Made by a program: the position numbers and the translations under genes | Shown here: in pieces, positions 48,904 to 61,000 of the stretch | Layout of the letters: every line of letters begins with the position of its first letter | Numbering within the stretch: the first letter of the stretch is position 1 | DNA from: Meandrina meandrites | Lineage: Eukaryota; Cnidaria; Anthozoa; Scleractinia; Meandrinidae | DNA: 64,000 bases | NCBI GenBank assembly: GCA_963693305.1 | Contig: OY855903.1 | Span: 20,657,755 to 20,721,754 of the forward strand | Direction: 5' to 3' | Notes under the pieces: model-generated | Seen by the model: only the letters and a program-made list of their open reading frames with translations | What the model was told of the DNA's origin: nothing | Database searches by the model: none

Positions 48904-51900
48904 CTGTGACTTTTCTAACTCACAGATTAACTTATCTGCTGATTAGAAAGAATAGAGGTTGATTTGTTTTATTGTTTTACTGTGTGGGCAAGATGTTTTG
49001 ATTTCGTCATGTCTATTCTTAATTCCAAGAATCGAGCGACAGAATGTAAACCCTTAATAGTCCATGGGCCCAGACCCCAAAATTAGGCATTTGGTACCAT
49101 TCGGAGGGACAAATGCTATCATGTATATTATGCGAATCCTTGAACATTGTAGTTCATTTTGGTATGTGATAGCAATTCCAAAAGAGTAGCTTTCTTGCTT
49201 AAATCACTTGATTTCTGACGTCATCTTTCCAAAATCAATGTTGCATTTCAATGCTCGAAGGGTAATGAAAAATCACATTAACGAAACTTCAAACACGTAA
49301 ATGTTGTGAGAGAGGCCTGACAAAGTACAGGAAAGGCAGCTGATGCTAGCCAAGGGCTTTTGCCGCACTTAAAGCCGGATTGCAATATAGACCTCTTATA
49401 TATCGAGACTGATGTTAGAATTTCAAAATGTGGACCGAGTTTTTAAATGAATCAGGTAGAAAAAAAAACAAGGATTTGTATTTTACAGTACGGACCGATT
49501 ATCTGAGGTTAATAAAAGTTATACTGATCTCTCTTTCTTACAAAAATGAAAGCATTTCAAGCCAACAGATGAGCGCGGGAGGCGGCCTCATTTGACTAAA
49601 GCAAGTGGAGGTTTTTATCTAACGTCATTGAGATTACAAATCTTGCCAGCGTATCTTATAAACTTTTTCTTTTTACATATTCTTGCCATAAAGAACATAA
49701 AAATCTTGTAAATTTGATATCGATTCAGTGCTTTGTTTAGAGGAAAAATAATTTTGACATTTGCGATGTCCCGGATGAACGTGTTTCTTAATTGTCACAA
49801 AAACATGTATTCCGGCTTCATTGTGTTGTTCAATTACAGACGCGACATCAATTACAAAGTAACATCTAAAATAATGTTAAGTGAAGATCACTAATATTGA
49901 TGGAAGAGCTTTCTCGCCTGATTATACATTCTTTGGCATTGTAACTGCATACTCAACACTGTTTTGTTTCACAATTATTTTCTTAAGAACTCGGTTGTAA
50001 AGAATGCCACAGAGCTTTAATTTGGCCTGCTCTATTAACCAATTCCTACACTCTACGCTCAGGTGTATAAATGGTACTGGCGAAGTTACTGCAGGGGGGG
50101 GGGGGGGGGGGTTGATTTTTCCTACTTACCATAAACCCATAGTTTTCAAGGACGTTTTTCATACAAACAAATGTTATGACCATGTTATGACGGGTCTATT
50201 AGTTCTACGAGAAATGATAAAAGTTGTTTTCAGTGAAAGCAAGAAAACTGGATACAACTCGAATCATTATTAAATAAATTCCGAAATTCTTTAGACAGAA
50301 GAGAACAACTCAACTCAGAAGAAAACACCACAATTCGACACGAGCAACTTACAGTGTGTTTGTCAAACTTTCGAAACCTGTGAAATGTGGAAAAATATTC
50401 GGAACGAGACGGCATTTAGGCTTGAATGCTAATTAACGGTTCGGACTGAGAAATAGACAATCATTGTTCCCTTTCTGAAAAATTAGAACATCACAGAACT
50501 TAAAGCTGTCTAGTCTGTTCGTACTCAACTTCATTCCGTTCTTGAAATTAATAAATTGACGTCTTTTAAAAGAAATCTTCCAAAGAGATCGTGAAGAACA
50601 GGAACTTCGAAAATTGTGGCCTATCAGCGGCGGCACATACATTGACCACATTGACACTTCCTCCTCGCGGACTGATATATCAGTCAACCCAGTCCAACTA
50701 CTTACGTTCTGCTTTTTACACTTTTGCACAAAGGTGCAGTTAAATTCAAAGCAACTTTTTCTTCTATGCGTGCTGTATCGTCTGTTCAAATGTTATTCCA
50801 TAATTTTCTTGCTCGAGGATTACAGCACTTAACCAGCATCGTTAAAGTGTCAACGATGCGCTGTTTTGTTCTTGCTAATTTAGCCACTGTTGCTGGGGTG
50901 AGTTGGGTTCCAAAGTGTCAGGCTTGGACAGCGATACCACTGACCCTGTAGGACATTTCAGAAAGGCAAGGAAGGTGTTACTCTGAGGTAGTGGTTTTTC
51001 ATTTTCTTGGGTCGAACAGGACCGGATTTGAAGAGACAAAGTGCCGTTTTAATTTCCTAATTGCGAGAAGGACTTATAGCTCCCTCCTGGGCGGTTTACA
51101 CTTCTAATTACCACAATGTAACGCAAGTTCTTCTGAACCATTTACTGCATTTTTGCACAGCTCTCACGGCTAGGGTGACCGCCAACCTATTCCCCGGACG
51201 TTCTTTAAAGGTGTCACTGTTAATGAGCTGAGAATGCTAGTGAATAGGCTGTGTGGTCATGTTATTTGAACAGCTTCTTGTGAAATAATTGAGTATCAAA
51301 TGTATTAACTAGCTTCCTTAATTTCATCGATATTGTTGCATTACGTGCTGCTCCCTTATTGTGATAATTGATGTTAAAGAATATGTTGTATTTCTGGCTA
51401 GCTGTAGTCAATTACAAACAGTTCGAGGAGAGTTTGAGGCCTTTTGCGTCGCCAAGCGCGAAAAGGACAGATAATGTTGTAATAATGTCGGTTGTTTCGT
51501 CTGCTCGAAAATTTGAATGGCTCTATATTTTTTGGAACGTTTCATATATATTCTGTTCTAATTACAATTTTTTTTCAAATCGTAGATTGTGTTTTCGCAT
51601 TTGAAGATCTTTCTTTTTTGGCGAGGTTTTAACGACCTCGCGTCTATTTCGGAGCTTATCTAATTCCCGCTTTAACGGCAACATTTACGGTGATAAAACA
51701 GACGGAATTTCCCTTTCTCCAGCAATGTTGAGGACTGATTTCAATTATCCATCTATTGTGATGCTTTTAAATCGTCGCTGTTGTCACCACTGCAATAAAT
51801 GACATGAAAGGGGTTGATTTTTCACCCAACTGAAGCTGAATGGTGTTTCTCCGATGTACAGAGGAGTTAAGATGCGGTGATTACCGCCTACAAAGAACTC

Positions 51901-53054
51901 ATCTGTCTGCCATTTTTTACGACGCATTTTTATCATTTTGATCAGTGACGACTCTTCCATGGTTATTTTGACATTCTTTGGGCTCGCCACGAGTTCTCCC
52001 ACCCCACCAACCGGGTTCCTTTCGCTGTTTTGCGCACCTGTCCTCGCATTAGCCAATGTCAAACTTGATTACAGCCTATATTACATCTTCTGCCGTAAAT
52101 GCCCCAAAGAAGTTTTCATGAGTAATGCAGGAGACATATTGACTGAATCCTTTAGGAAACATCGCCTCGAGGTGCGATACCACAAGAGAGACCCCATGTA
52201 CATCTGATGCAACATTTCGACGATAATGAATGCCTCAGCCCATTCAATTCAAGACGTCCTTGTTCCATGGTGCAATCAGGTTTAGTAATGAAGTATTTCC
52301 TGACAGTGCAATGCAATATCTTTTAATTTGGAACACTTGTTTCTCTTGGCAACAACCACGATTCCTTTTTTTCCGTCCTCTTTCTGTTCAACACGCGCAC
52401 GTGCCATCTTGGCAGGCATCTTGGCGCGCGCAAACATTTTTGAATTATTTGCGTACGACTGTAGAGAACAAACTGTGTTTTCCAACATAGTTGTTAGCTT
52501 TTCCGAAAAAAGGTAGCAGTGCATAAACATCGAGAAACCAGTAACGAGCTAGATGACGTCTACGAAACAAATGTTTATTTCAGAAATCAGAACAATATTG
52601 ATAACCTTTTGCGCCTCGAGAAAATATTTCTGGACTGATATTGTAAGTTAATTATATAAAAAATTCTCTTTTAGATTCCGTCAAAATTGCCAAAAATAGT
52701 TTTCTAAAGTTTTTAATAGAATCTTAATATTTTTTTAGAGATTTCTTTGTCCTTTGCTGGGGATTTAAATCGATAAATTAAGACCAAAATAACCGTACAT
52801 CTTAGTACGGCCGCCATCTTTGATTTACCCAGAATGTAATACAGGACCTTCAAACAGTATTTTGTTCTGTTTTAGTGATTAACTCAAACTTTTACTATTT
52901 TATTCAGTGAACTAGTTAATAATCATGTTTCCAATACTGCAAGATGAAATTGAGCAAAAATAGACCATAATAGGAGTTGTAAATTCTATCTCAATTTTAG
53001 CCTCGTTTTCATGCAGAAGGAGAATTTTACAGGCTTAAAAAATCATACTAAGCT

Positions 53055-54125
53055 CCCGGGGGGGGGGGGGGACTCCCATTTGAAAGGGACGGGGATGCTC
53101 GTCGGAAATTTTGAATTTAACCCCTAAAAGAGACCAATCGCTGGAAAGAGAGGTGATGCAAGGACTTTGTATGAGATCACTAGAAAGCTAAGTGCGTATT
53201 GGTACCAAACGTGATGATGGTGTGTCGGTAGCTGGGGAGCGGGTCGAGGAAGTGGATGAGTTCACATACCTTAGGAGCATTGTAAGCAAGAAGGGAGGCA
53301 CTGACGAGGACATTCAGGCACGAATTGGAAAGGCAAGACAGGCATTTGCGATGCTGAGACCAATATGGCGATCCACGGCACTAACAACCAAGACCAAGCT
53401 GAGAGTCTTTGGGTCAAATGTGAAGGCGGTGCTCTTGTATGGTTCTGAAACTTGGAGGCTGACCAAGGGATTGGAGCAGAAGTTGCAAGCGTTTATCAAT
53501 AAGAGCCTGAGGAACATCTTGCGTATTTGGTGGCCTAGAAAAATCAGCAACAAGGACCTTTGGAGTCAAACAGGGCAACGACCGATAGAGGAAGAGATAA
53601 GACAGAGAGCTTGGGGCTGGTTCGGCCACACGCTGAGGAGACCAGATGGACACGTAGTCAAGAGGGCACTAGAGAGGAACCCACAGGGGAAGCGAAAGGG
53701 AGGGAGACCCCAGCACAGCTGGAGACGCACGAGAATGGCAGAGTTGGCGGCGAAACATCTTGTGTGGAATGAGACAAAAGGTACTGCACAAAATAGGGTT
53801 AGGTGGCGCGCTAGTTGAGGACCTATGTTCCACTTAGGAACGAAGACGATTAAGTAAGTAAGTAAGTATAAAGTAAGTAAAAGAGACCAATCTGGGCGTG
53901 GCCGAAGCTAATGCAGACCCCTAAAAGAGACCATATGACGAATCAAAATTCTTTCTTTTTAGTTACTTCTTCGTGTGCAACCCTAAACGAGACCTTGACG
54001 GCTAAAAATAATGACATTTTGTCAAGAACACCCTAAGCGAGACCAAAATCTGAAATTTACACCCCTAAGCGAGACGACGAGCATCCCCGTCCCTTTCAAA
54101 TGGGAGTCCCCCCCCCACCCCCGGG
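53055..54125. mobile_element. TIR element with CCCGGGGG ends, interrupted by a LINE
   Basis: Ends are inverted over about 45 bp: CCCGGGGG, poly-G, ACTCCCATTTGAAAGGGACG, GGGATGCTCGTCG and their complement at 54074-54125. The flanks ACTAAGCT (left) and ACTAAGCC (right) agree in 7 of 8 bases, a likely 8-bp target duplication. The interior repeats CCCTAAAAGAGACC / CCCTAAGCGAGACC words. A LINE fragment splits it at 53140-53878. Confidence 0.85.
53140..53878 (+). mobile_element. 5'-truncated non-LTR retrotransposon, 3' end of the RT protein
   Basis: Open frame to 53818 with ETWRLTKGLEQKLQAFINKS, RIWWPRKISNKDLWSQTGQ, RAWGWFGHTLRRPDG and NPQGKRKGGRPQHSWRR, the familiar C-terminal region of a class of animal LINE proteins. 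The 3' end is a (TAAG)n tail (53852-53878). A 14-bp direct repeat AAAAGAGACCAATC flanks the insert (53126-53139 and 53879-53892), so boundaries are exact. The intact frame suggests a fairly recent insertion. Confidence 0.92.
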
Positions 54126-54240
54126 ACTAAGCCGCTCTTTCGTGATTGCTATCAGCTCAATTTTGAAACTCCTTCAGATGAACTTTAATCTAATATTACT
54201 CACAATTTGTCCCTTTGAATGGTACCGAAATCTGCCTGGG

Positions 54241-54567
54241 CCCATGGCCATGGACTATAACCCGTTGGGGCTGCCATTTGAGATGACCTTAAACGACCGA
54301 AACCAGAAAAAACTTGAGTTGTTCCAAGAATGGAAAGAAGGGAAACTCGTGACTACTAAAACAAAAGTAATTGCTGACGAAATATTTCGGCGTTTATATC
54401 TGATTGAGCTAAGGGAAGGAGTGGATTTTAGGAGTGGACTTGAAAATAGCCCATGTGTTGTCTTTAAAGGCGTAGATTCATTTATTTTAGAAACGCTACT
54501 GATTTTAATCAGTTCTCCATTACATTTTTACTGGCTCTTCCCTAAACTAGACAGGGACCTCGAATGA
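54241..54567 (+). CDS. Unrecognised open reading frame between a transposon and HNF4
   Basis: 108 codons from ATG 54241 (MDYNPLGLPFEMTLNDRNQ after the second Met; ends LFPKLDRDLE). Rich in charged residues in the first 80 positions and hydrophobic near the end. No domain recognised; composition is protein-like, but no splice site or promoter supports it. It might be a small lineage-specific gene, a transposon remnant or chance. Low confidence. Confidence 0.2.
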   Translation, partial: PMAMDYNPLGLPFEMTLNDRNQKKLELFQEWKEGKLVTTKTKVIADEIFRRLYLIELREGVDFRSGLENSPCVVFKGVDSFILETLLILISSPLHFYWLFPKLDRDLE

Positions 54568-55059
54568 CCTTTATTTACGTTTATTGCAAGGATGCAGTTT
54601 CCTAAATATCAGACCGAGACCCCCCGTGGTACTATGAACATGACGCACACGCTGGTATTATACATGTAAAAGAGAAAAGATCCAAATTTTGCAAAACACA
54701 TAGTGTAAAAATTCATAAATGCATTAAGTTTCTTCGCGAATCGAAACGAAGTTTTAGTTTTCAGGATTTTCACTTGATAATATCGGGATTATTTCGGGTC
54801 GATATCGTGCATCAATCTCGTGCTTTGGGGACTGGGTCACATGACTAGATTAGTACCACCCTCCCAATTCTAGTTGCGAGACTGGTGCATTGTGATGCGT
54901 GGCAGCCATGAGCAGCCATATCTTTTCCAACCTCAATTGGGGACTCCTCGAGTTCAAAGTACAACTACGCCAGTTATAAATATAGCGTAGAGGGATTAGA
55001 GCGTTCCATTTAGGACCACAGTGTTCTCCAGAGATTAAAGTCCATTCCTGTAGCCGTCA

Positions 55060-58000
55060 ATGAGCAACCCGCTAGTGAATGGTGTGAAGGAGGCCCAGAG
55101 CTCAAGCAAAAGTGGTAATAAACACTTTGATCCTTTGCAATTGTCTCAAGAAACATCACGCACATATTATTCAGTCGTCGATTAACTGTTTAACCGCTTC
55201 CTGTTTCGCTCTTTCTGTACAGGGGATGATGGCGAAGACGGAGCTTGCTTAATTTGTGGCGATAAGGCCACGGGCAAGCATTATGGAGCGTCGAGTTGTG
55301 ACGGATGTAAGGGGTTCTTTCGACGAAGCGTGAGAAAAAATCATGTTTACGCATGTCGCTTTCAAAGAGCTTGTGTGATCAACAAGGATAAACGGAATCA
55401 ATGCCGATACTGTCGGTTACGAAAATGTTTTCGGGCCGGCATGAAGAAAGAAGGTAAGAACAAAAACATTCATTCTAAGCTTATATTTGTTCGTGGCCAT
55501 TGTGGGCTTCGCTGATGGCACGCACTCGATATAAGCTTTGAGCCTAAACAGAAGTTTGACGTTTACGTATACAAGTACTCGATTTTCAACCGTTAGAACT
55601 GTGAAGTTCAAATTCCATGCAAATCGCTTTCAAAGTTTGCAGAGTTGAGGCTAAGTTCCACTTCCTAGCAGTGAATATGTTAGAACAAGTACCAAGCTCG
55701 TTTTAGTCGAATTGAGCTCGCGTGTACTGTGTGATGGTTTGTTGTGAAAATGCAAATCAGTAAAGAATTGTTTTCAAACAATAAAATAATCCCTGAAGAC
55801 TTTGGCAGAGGACCAAGTCTTCAGATTTACAGTTTTGTCCAAGGGTAGGAGATAGGAAGTAGTAGTAGTTGTGTAAACAAATTTTGATTGAGGTAAAACA
55901 TTTGAGATTTTGTGCGTGTTTGTTGTATTGCGTTAGTATGGTTATGGCATTTTGTTACAAAGGATGAGATTAAGGAAAACATACTTTGGAATAACTTTTA
56001 TAATAATATTGAAAATAAACTCAGTTACCAAGAAATAACATTTTGTTTTTCAAATGTATGTCATGCATGTATAATGTTTACCCAGGATTTTTTATAGCTA
56101 TATTTCATGTCTCCTGATGCTACAAAGTTGCAAAGTTTTGTTTTGTCCAAGAAATACACTTGATGGAAAAGTGTGACAAAGAAATTTTAAGGCGGAAAAT
56201 TAACTTTTTTTTCTGGTAGCCGCTTGGCTCCTAAATATTTTAAAGTGGTAGCCAATTCCTATAAGTTGGCTGCCACTTTTTTAAAGTGGTAGCCAATGGG
56301 CGATTCCAGAAAATATCTGTACCATACCACGGACGGCTTCCATATTTTAACCCCGCTTGCCTTCAGAAATTCCAAAATGCATTACCCCCCCCCCCATGCC
56401 CTCTGAATTCCATAATCGTTAACCCCCCCCCCCCCCTCCCGTTCGGAATTTCCGTTTTTTATCAAGCCCTAAGGAATTACCTTTTTAAGTTTTGAATTCG
56501 ATAAGACCTACCGTAGTTTTTCAGTTATAAGACCAGACGCACAGATTTTTTGACAAAATTTTCTTTCCATGGCAAGTTTCACGCAACAAAATCTGCTAAT
56601 GATGGCAGTTTTATTGGAACTTACAAGATAAACAAGAAACTACAGATTGACTTTATGCTAATCACTGACTTTTTAACATTTTTAACATTGAAAAGCAGGG
56701 GTTTCAATAAAATTTGAAGTAGGCAGCTAGTTCGAATAGAGTAGCCGACTGCATCAACAAGGTTTGAAAGGATCTTTCTCTAGTTTCTTCAATTTAGGGG
56801 AAAAAGTAGCCGACTTCGCCGAGCAAAGTAGCCGACACTTTTCGTCGGCCGTCGGTGCTTATTGAAAGCACTGGAAAAGACATGGCAAGTTTCAACGTGA
56901 TGTTTATTACCGCACCTACGTGAGCGCTTTAGCAACACATGTATACGAGGGCATTTTGTCCATAACTTAAGCAGTAGGCTTTAAAAAATAAAGATACTAA
57001 TTGCAAGCGAACCTCCAATTGTGGAGAACTGGAAAGCAGCTTGAGAAGACAAAGAAACACCAAAAAACACTAGGACCTTCGAAAAGAACTCGACAAACAA
57101 TGCTTTTGCGAACTTGGTAACCAAGCTACGAGATCGGTGGAGGACTGGTCGGTGATAACAACAATGTTTGCCAGGTTACTAAGCTACGAAGTTCGAAGCG
57201 ATGTTTTTCTCCAAGCAGATTTATGGGTTTACTATTGGCGGGAAATGTCAACTCTTTATTCCAGAAATGTGCAAAGGAGTATTAACAACATTCATTCAAG
57301 CTTGTTCCTTGAATAGGAAAAGGAAAGCCCACAAAATCATTTGTCTGTACCCTCTGGAAATCCCAGATCTGAAACCCCCCATGCCTTCAGAATTCCACTC
57401 ATAAGTATCCCCCCATGCCTTCGGGATTCCAGTTCAAAGAACCCCCTTGCCCTCGGAATTCCAAGAAGCCGTCCGTAGTATCGTATGGATATTTTCTGGA
57501 ATTGCCCAATTTAAAAAAAGTTGGTGGCCATTATGTTTATAATGACAAAAAAACATTTTTACCCTGTCATGGTAATAGATCAGGGTTTTCAATAAGAATC
57601 AAAGTAATTGGCAGAAAGGTTGAAGTAGGCGGTAAAGGAGTTACTTGTGCTGAAGGCGCAACCTTCTTGGGGGGTCCAGGCATGCTCGCCCGTGAAACTT
57701 TTAAAATCTGAGCCTCTAAAATTGAATTTCCTGCATTCTGGTGCAAGAATAAGGCCATTTTTTACAGAACCATACATGCTCTTTTTTCCAGCTTTTTATT
57801 CAACAGTTTTAATTATTTTGCAGACAAAATAGTAATTGCCCAACGCAAATTTTTAGTCGCCAGATTGCAAAATCAAATAGGGCCTTGTTGAAAAGTGTTT
57901 AAAATCATTTATAGGAATTTAATCCAGAAAACGACTGAATACATAAATATTCAAAAGGAAAAACAAAACAATCTTATCACTAGGTTTAAAACAAACACAA

Positions 58001-61000
58001 TATATAAGATTTTGTGGCCACTAACGAAGGGATCAACAAGAGACACAATCCATAGGCATACATGACGTGCTCAAGGGCTTGCAAAACATTATAGGCGGTC
58101 AGCTTTTTGCGAGTTTTCCGATGTGATGGCGTCTTTTACAGCAAAGGAAGAGGATGGATTGACTTCTTATCTTATTTTGGATGTTTTAGAAGCAAAGATC
58201 TTCCAATGTAACTTTATGGAAGGGAAAAATGTCAGAGGAAATGTCCGTTATTCATCGTCAACACACAGAAATATAGTCGCCAAAGTGAAAAATTTAGTCG
58301 CATTGGCACCTGTATTAGGCGCAATTTGATGCCCTGAATTAATAAAGAAAATACACTTGAACAATTGATCACTTTAAAGCCAATCACAGGACAGTTTAAT
58401 TTTGGTTTATTTTTGTTCAACTTCTTTGCTTAGAGCAACAGAGCTTCAGCAATGTTGAACATCCTTTTACCTCTCTTTGCTTTTAGACCACTAAGGTCAG
58501 GTTCAAGGTCAGGTTCAAGGTTTGGCAACGTATGATTTTGTTCACTAAACGGTAAATTTTATATGTTTTCAATGTAGTAAAAGAAACTCTTGCTGCTTCG
58601 AACACGTTTAGTTACATATCAAGAAAAGCAGAAAAGGTAATTATAAACACGGATAACTGAGCCATTTTGCTGATTAGCCTTGGTAATTTAGCAATGTATG
58701 CTCTCTCAAAGTAAGTAAGGGCACGTACGTTTGGATTTATTGTAGAAACTGCGGAAACCGCGCTTTCTTCAAATTGATTTATTTCGATGGAGTTTGTAGT
58801 CACAAGCGTGCATGCCGATTGATTGATTGATTGCAGAAGGTACTGGTTTCTCACAGAGCAATGTGTTTGTTTCCCATGGTAGCATGTTCACTGAGATCAC
58901 GTCCAAAGTATTATGAACAGCGACTATAAATTCACTTCAAAAGCTCCCGTCGGCAACGTCTGATTTCATTCACAATATTTAAACCGTAATAAGAGTGGAT
59001 CAGTGAGCGGGAGTGGAAGTTTTCAAGATTTTCACAGCTCATGGCGACTGAATACATAACAAAAAATTAACTGTCGATTGTTTCCAGTTTGGATGTAACT
59101 TTATTCTCAACTATTCCGCCAGTGACAGGTTAAAAGGGGTGCTTCAAACAAGATCACATTCTCATCGATCGCCCTGTCGATGATTGTAAAAACTGATAAA
59201 GGTCTGAGAAAATAATTGTTGATTAGCCTTGGCAATTTATCCTGGAATTTATGTAAATCTCAACTTTGTAACACAACATGCCTTGAACAGAATGTGACCG
59301 TGAAAAGTCATTCCATCCCGCAGAAATGGCCAATGGGCGTCTTGTTTTCCTTAGTGGCCAGTTGGTCACCGACTGCTCAAATTTGGTCGCAAGTAAAAAA
59401 TTTTAGTCGCTAAATTAAGCTCATGCTTTCAATCCTTCTTCTCCAAAATTTGATTTGCCATGACGACTAAAATGGTCTTAACTTGGAAGGTTGGTCCGTA
59501 TAATTGAGAAATCCGAATAATTGAGGTCCGGATAATCGAGGTTTGACTGTATTAAGGACGTTCGCGCGAAAATTTTCTAGTCGATAGATTTTTCTAAAAT
59601 TTTTACTGAGGACGGATAATGAGTTACTTCTGTCAGAAATACAAAAAAAAGTGGGGGTCACCGACTTCGTTTCAGAGATAAAGTCTGTAGAAAACTACCC
59701 TGATTTTGAAAAATTGGCGCACGTAATTTCGCACGGCTTTCAAGGTTTGTAGTTAAAATTATCGATGATGAGAAAACGGAGGCAAACGATCTTGGTGATA
59801 TTTCGAAGAAGTACGTCTGTTGCGTAAATAATTTTAAGTGTTGCCATCTTTTATGCAAAACTTAGCCCTGGAAGAGGCATTTGAACCCGTCGTACGACAA
59901 AACGAAAAGATCAAAAAGCGGAATTCGAACGTGCGTGGGGCAAAAAAATCAACCTTTTAATCGATAGATTTTTTTCATTTTCTCACAAAACGTAGATAAT
60001 CGTTAACAAAAGTGATCTGTTAAGAAAAAAGTAGGGGTCACCGACCATTTAAGCTGGCAAACTGCAAGCGAAGTTATCGCAACGGCTACTCACCCTATAT
60101 GTAGTTGGAAAGTTTCCTCAGCGCGCGCGCTCGATGCATGACGTGGCGTAGCGTTGCGACAGGAATTACGTGCGCAGAAAGAATGCGCATAAACAATTAG
60201 CGCGAACGTCCTTAAGTCATTTGACCATATAAGAGCCAGAGAACATTAAAAATACAACACACTGACATTAAGCAAGAGGTTGGAGCTAACTGACAAGAAT
60301 CAAAGGGGTCTATGAGCCACTCGTGAATGGGTTAGATATATTTGAATCGTTCCTTTGAACAGCATAGTATTGATGGGAAATATTCATTATAGGGATAGCG
60401 AGACAACTTAGGAAACAGTGATATTGGAGAGAGGTACCTTTGTTAAGCTGTATTTTTATTCACAGCCGAGGGAAAAGACCTTTAGAAAGCGCCCGTGAGC
60501 ATACCTAATGTGCATCATGTTAACAACACATCGATGGAAGGATGGAAAGCTAAACTTCCCCACTATACTCGTTCATTGCGGGAGCGCATTCACGAGTAAA
60601 AATGAATTAGAGTAATAAATCCCTCATTCAATGGTTTTATAGAAAATCCTGTGGACATTTTACTCATTTCTTTAAGTTTTCCTCATCTCTGTGAGGCTAA
60701 GAATATTGACTGGTTTCAGTCACGAAGTAGTGTAGCAGCTCTTGTAAGCACATAATTTTACTGGCCCTCTAGTGTAGCAGGTGCCATTTTATTTTTGGGG
60801 CTAGAGGCATTGTTCCTGTTGTTTGTTCTACTGTCATCTCCAAGAGTAGCAAGTCATTTATATGAGTCCTTGCAAGAGCTACTGCAATCACCATGGGATG
60901 AAACTATCATGCAAACAAAACAAGATTTAATAAAAATGGTGTGTTCATTTTGTCATGAGAGCGGGACAAAGAAAAAAATCTGAGTCCCTGATGGGAATCA

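Larger units (their letters stand above)
47690..53050. other. Intergenic, no host gene recognised
   Basis: Apart from the MITE at 48037 and the SINE at 48679, no coding exon was recognised. Open frames at 50433-50789 (minus), 51784-52062 (minus) and 51938-52207 (plus) show no domain and overlap each other. A poly-G run is at about 50092-50111. Confidence 0.4.
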
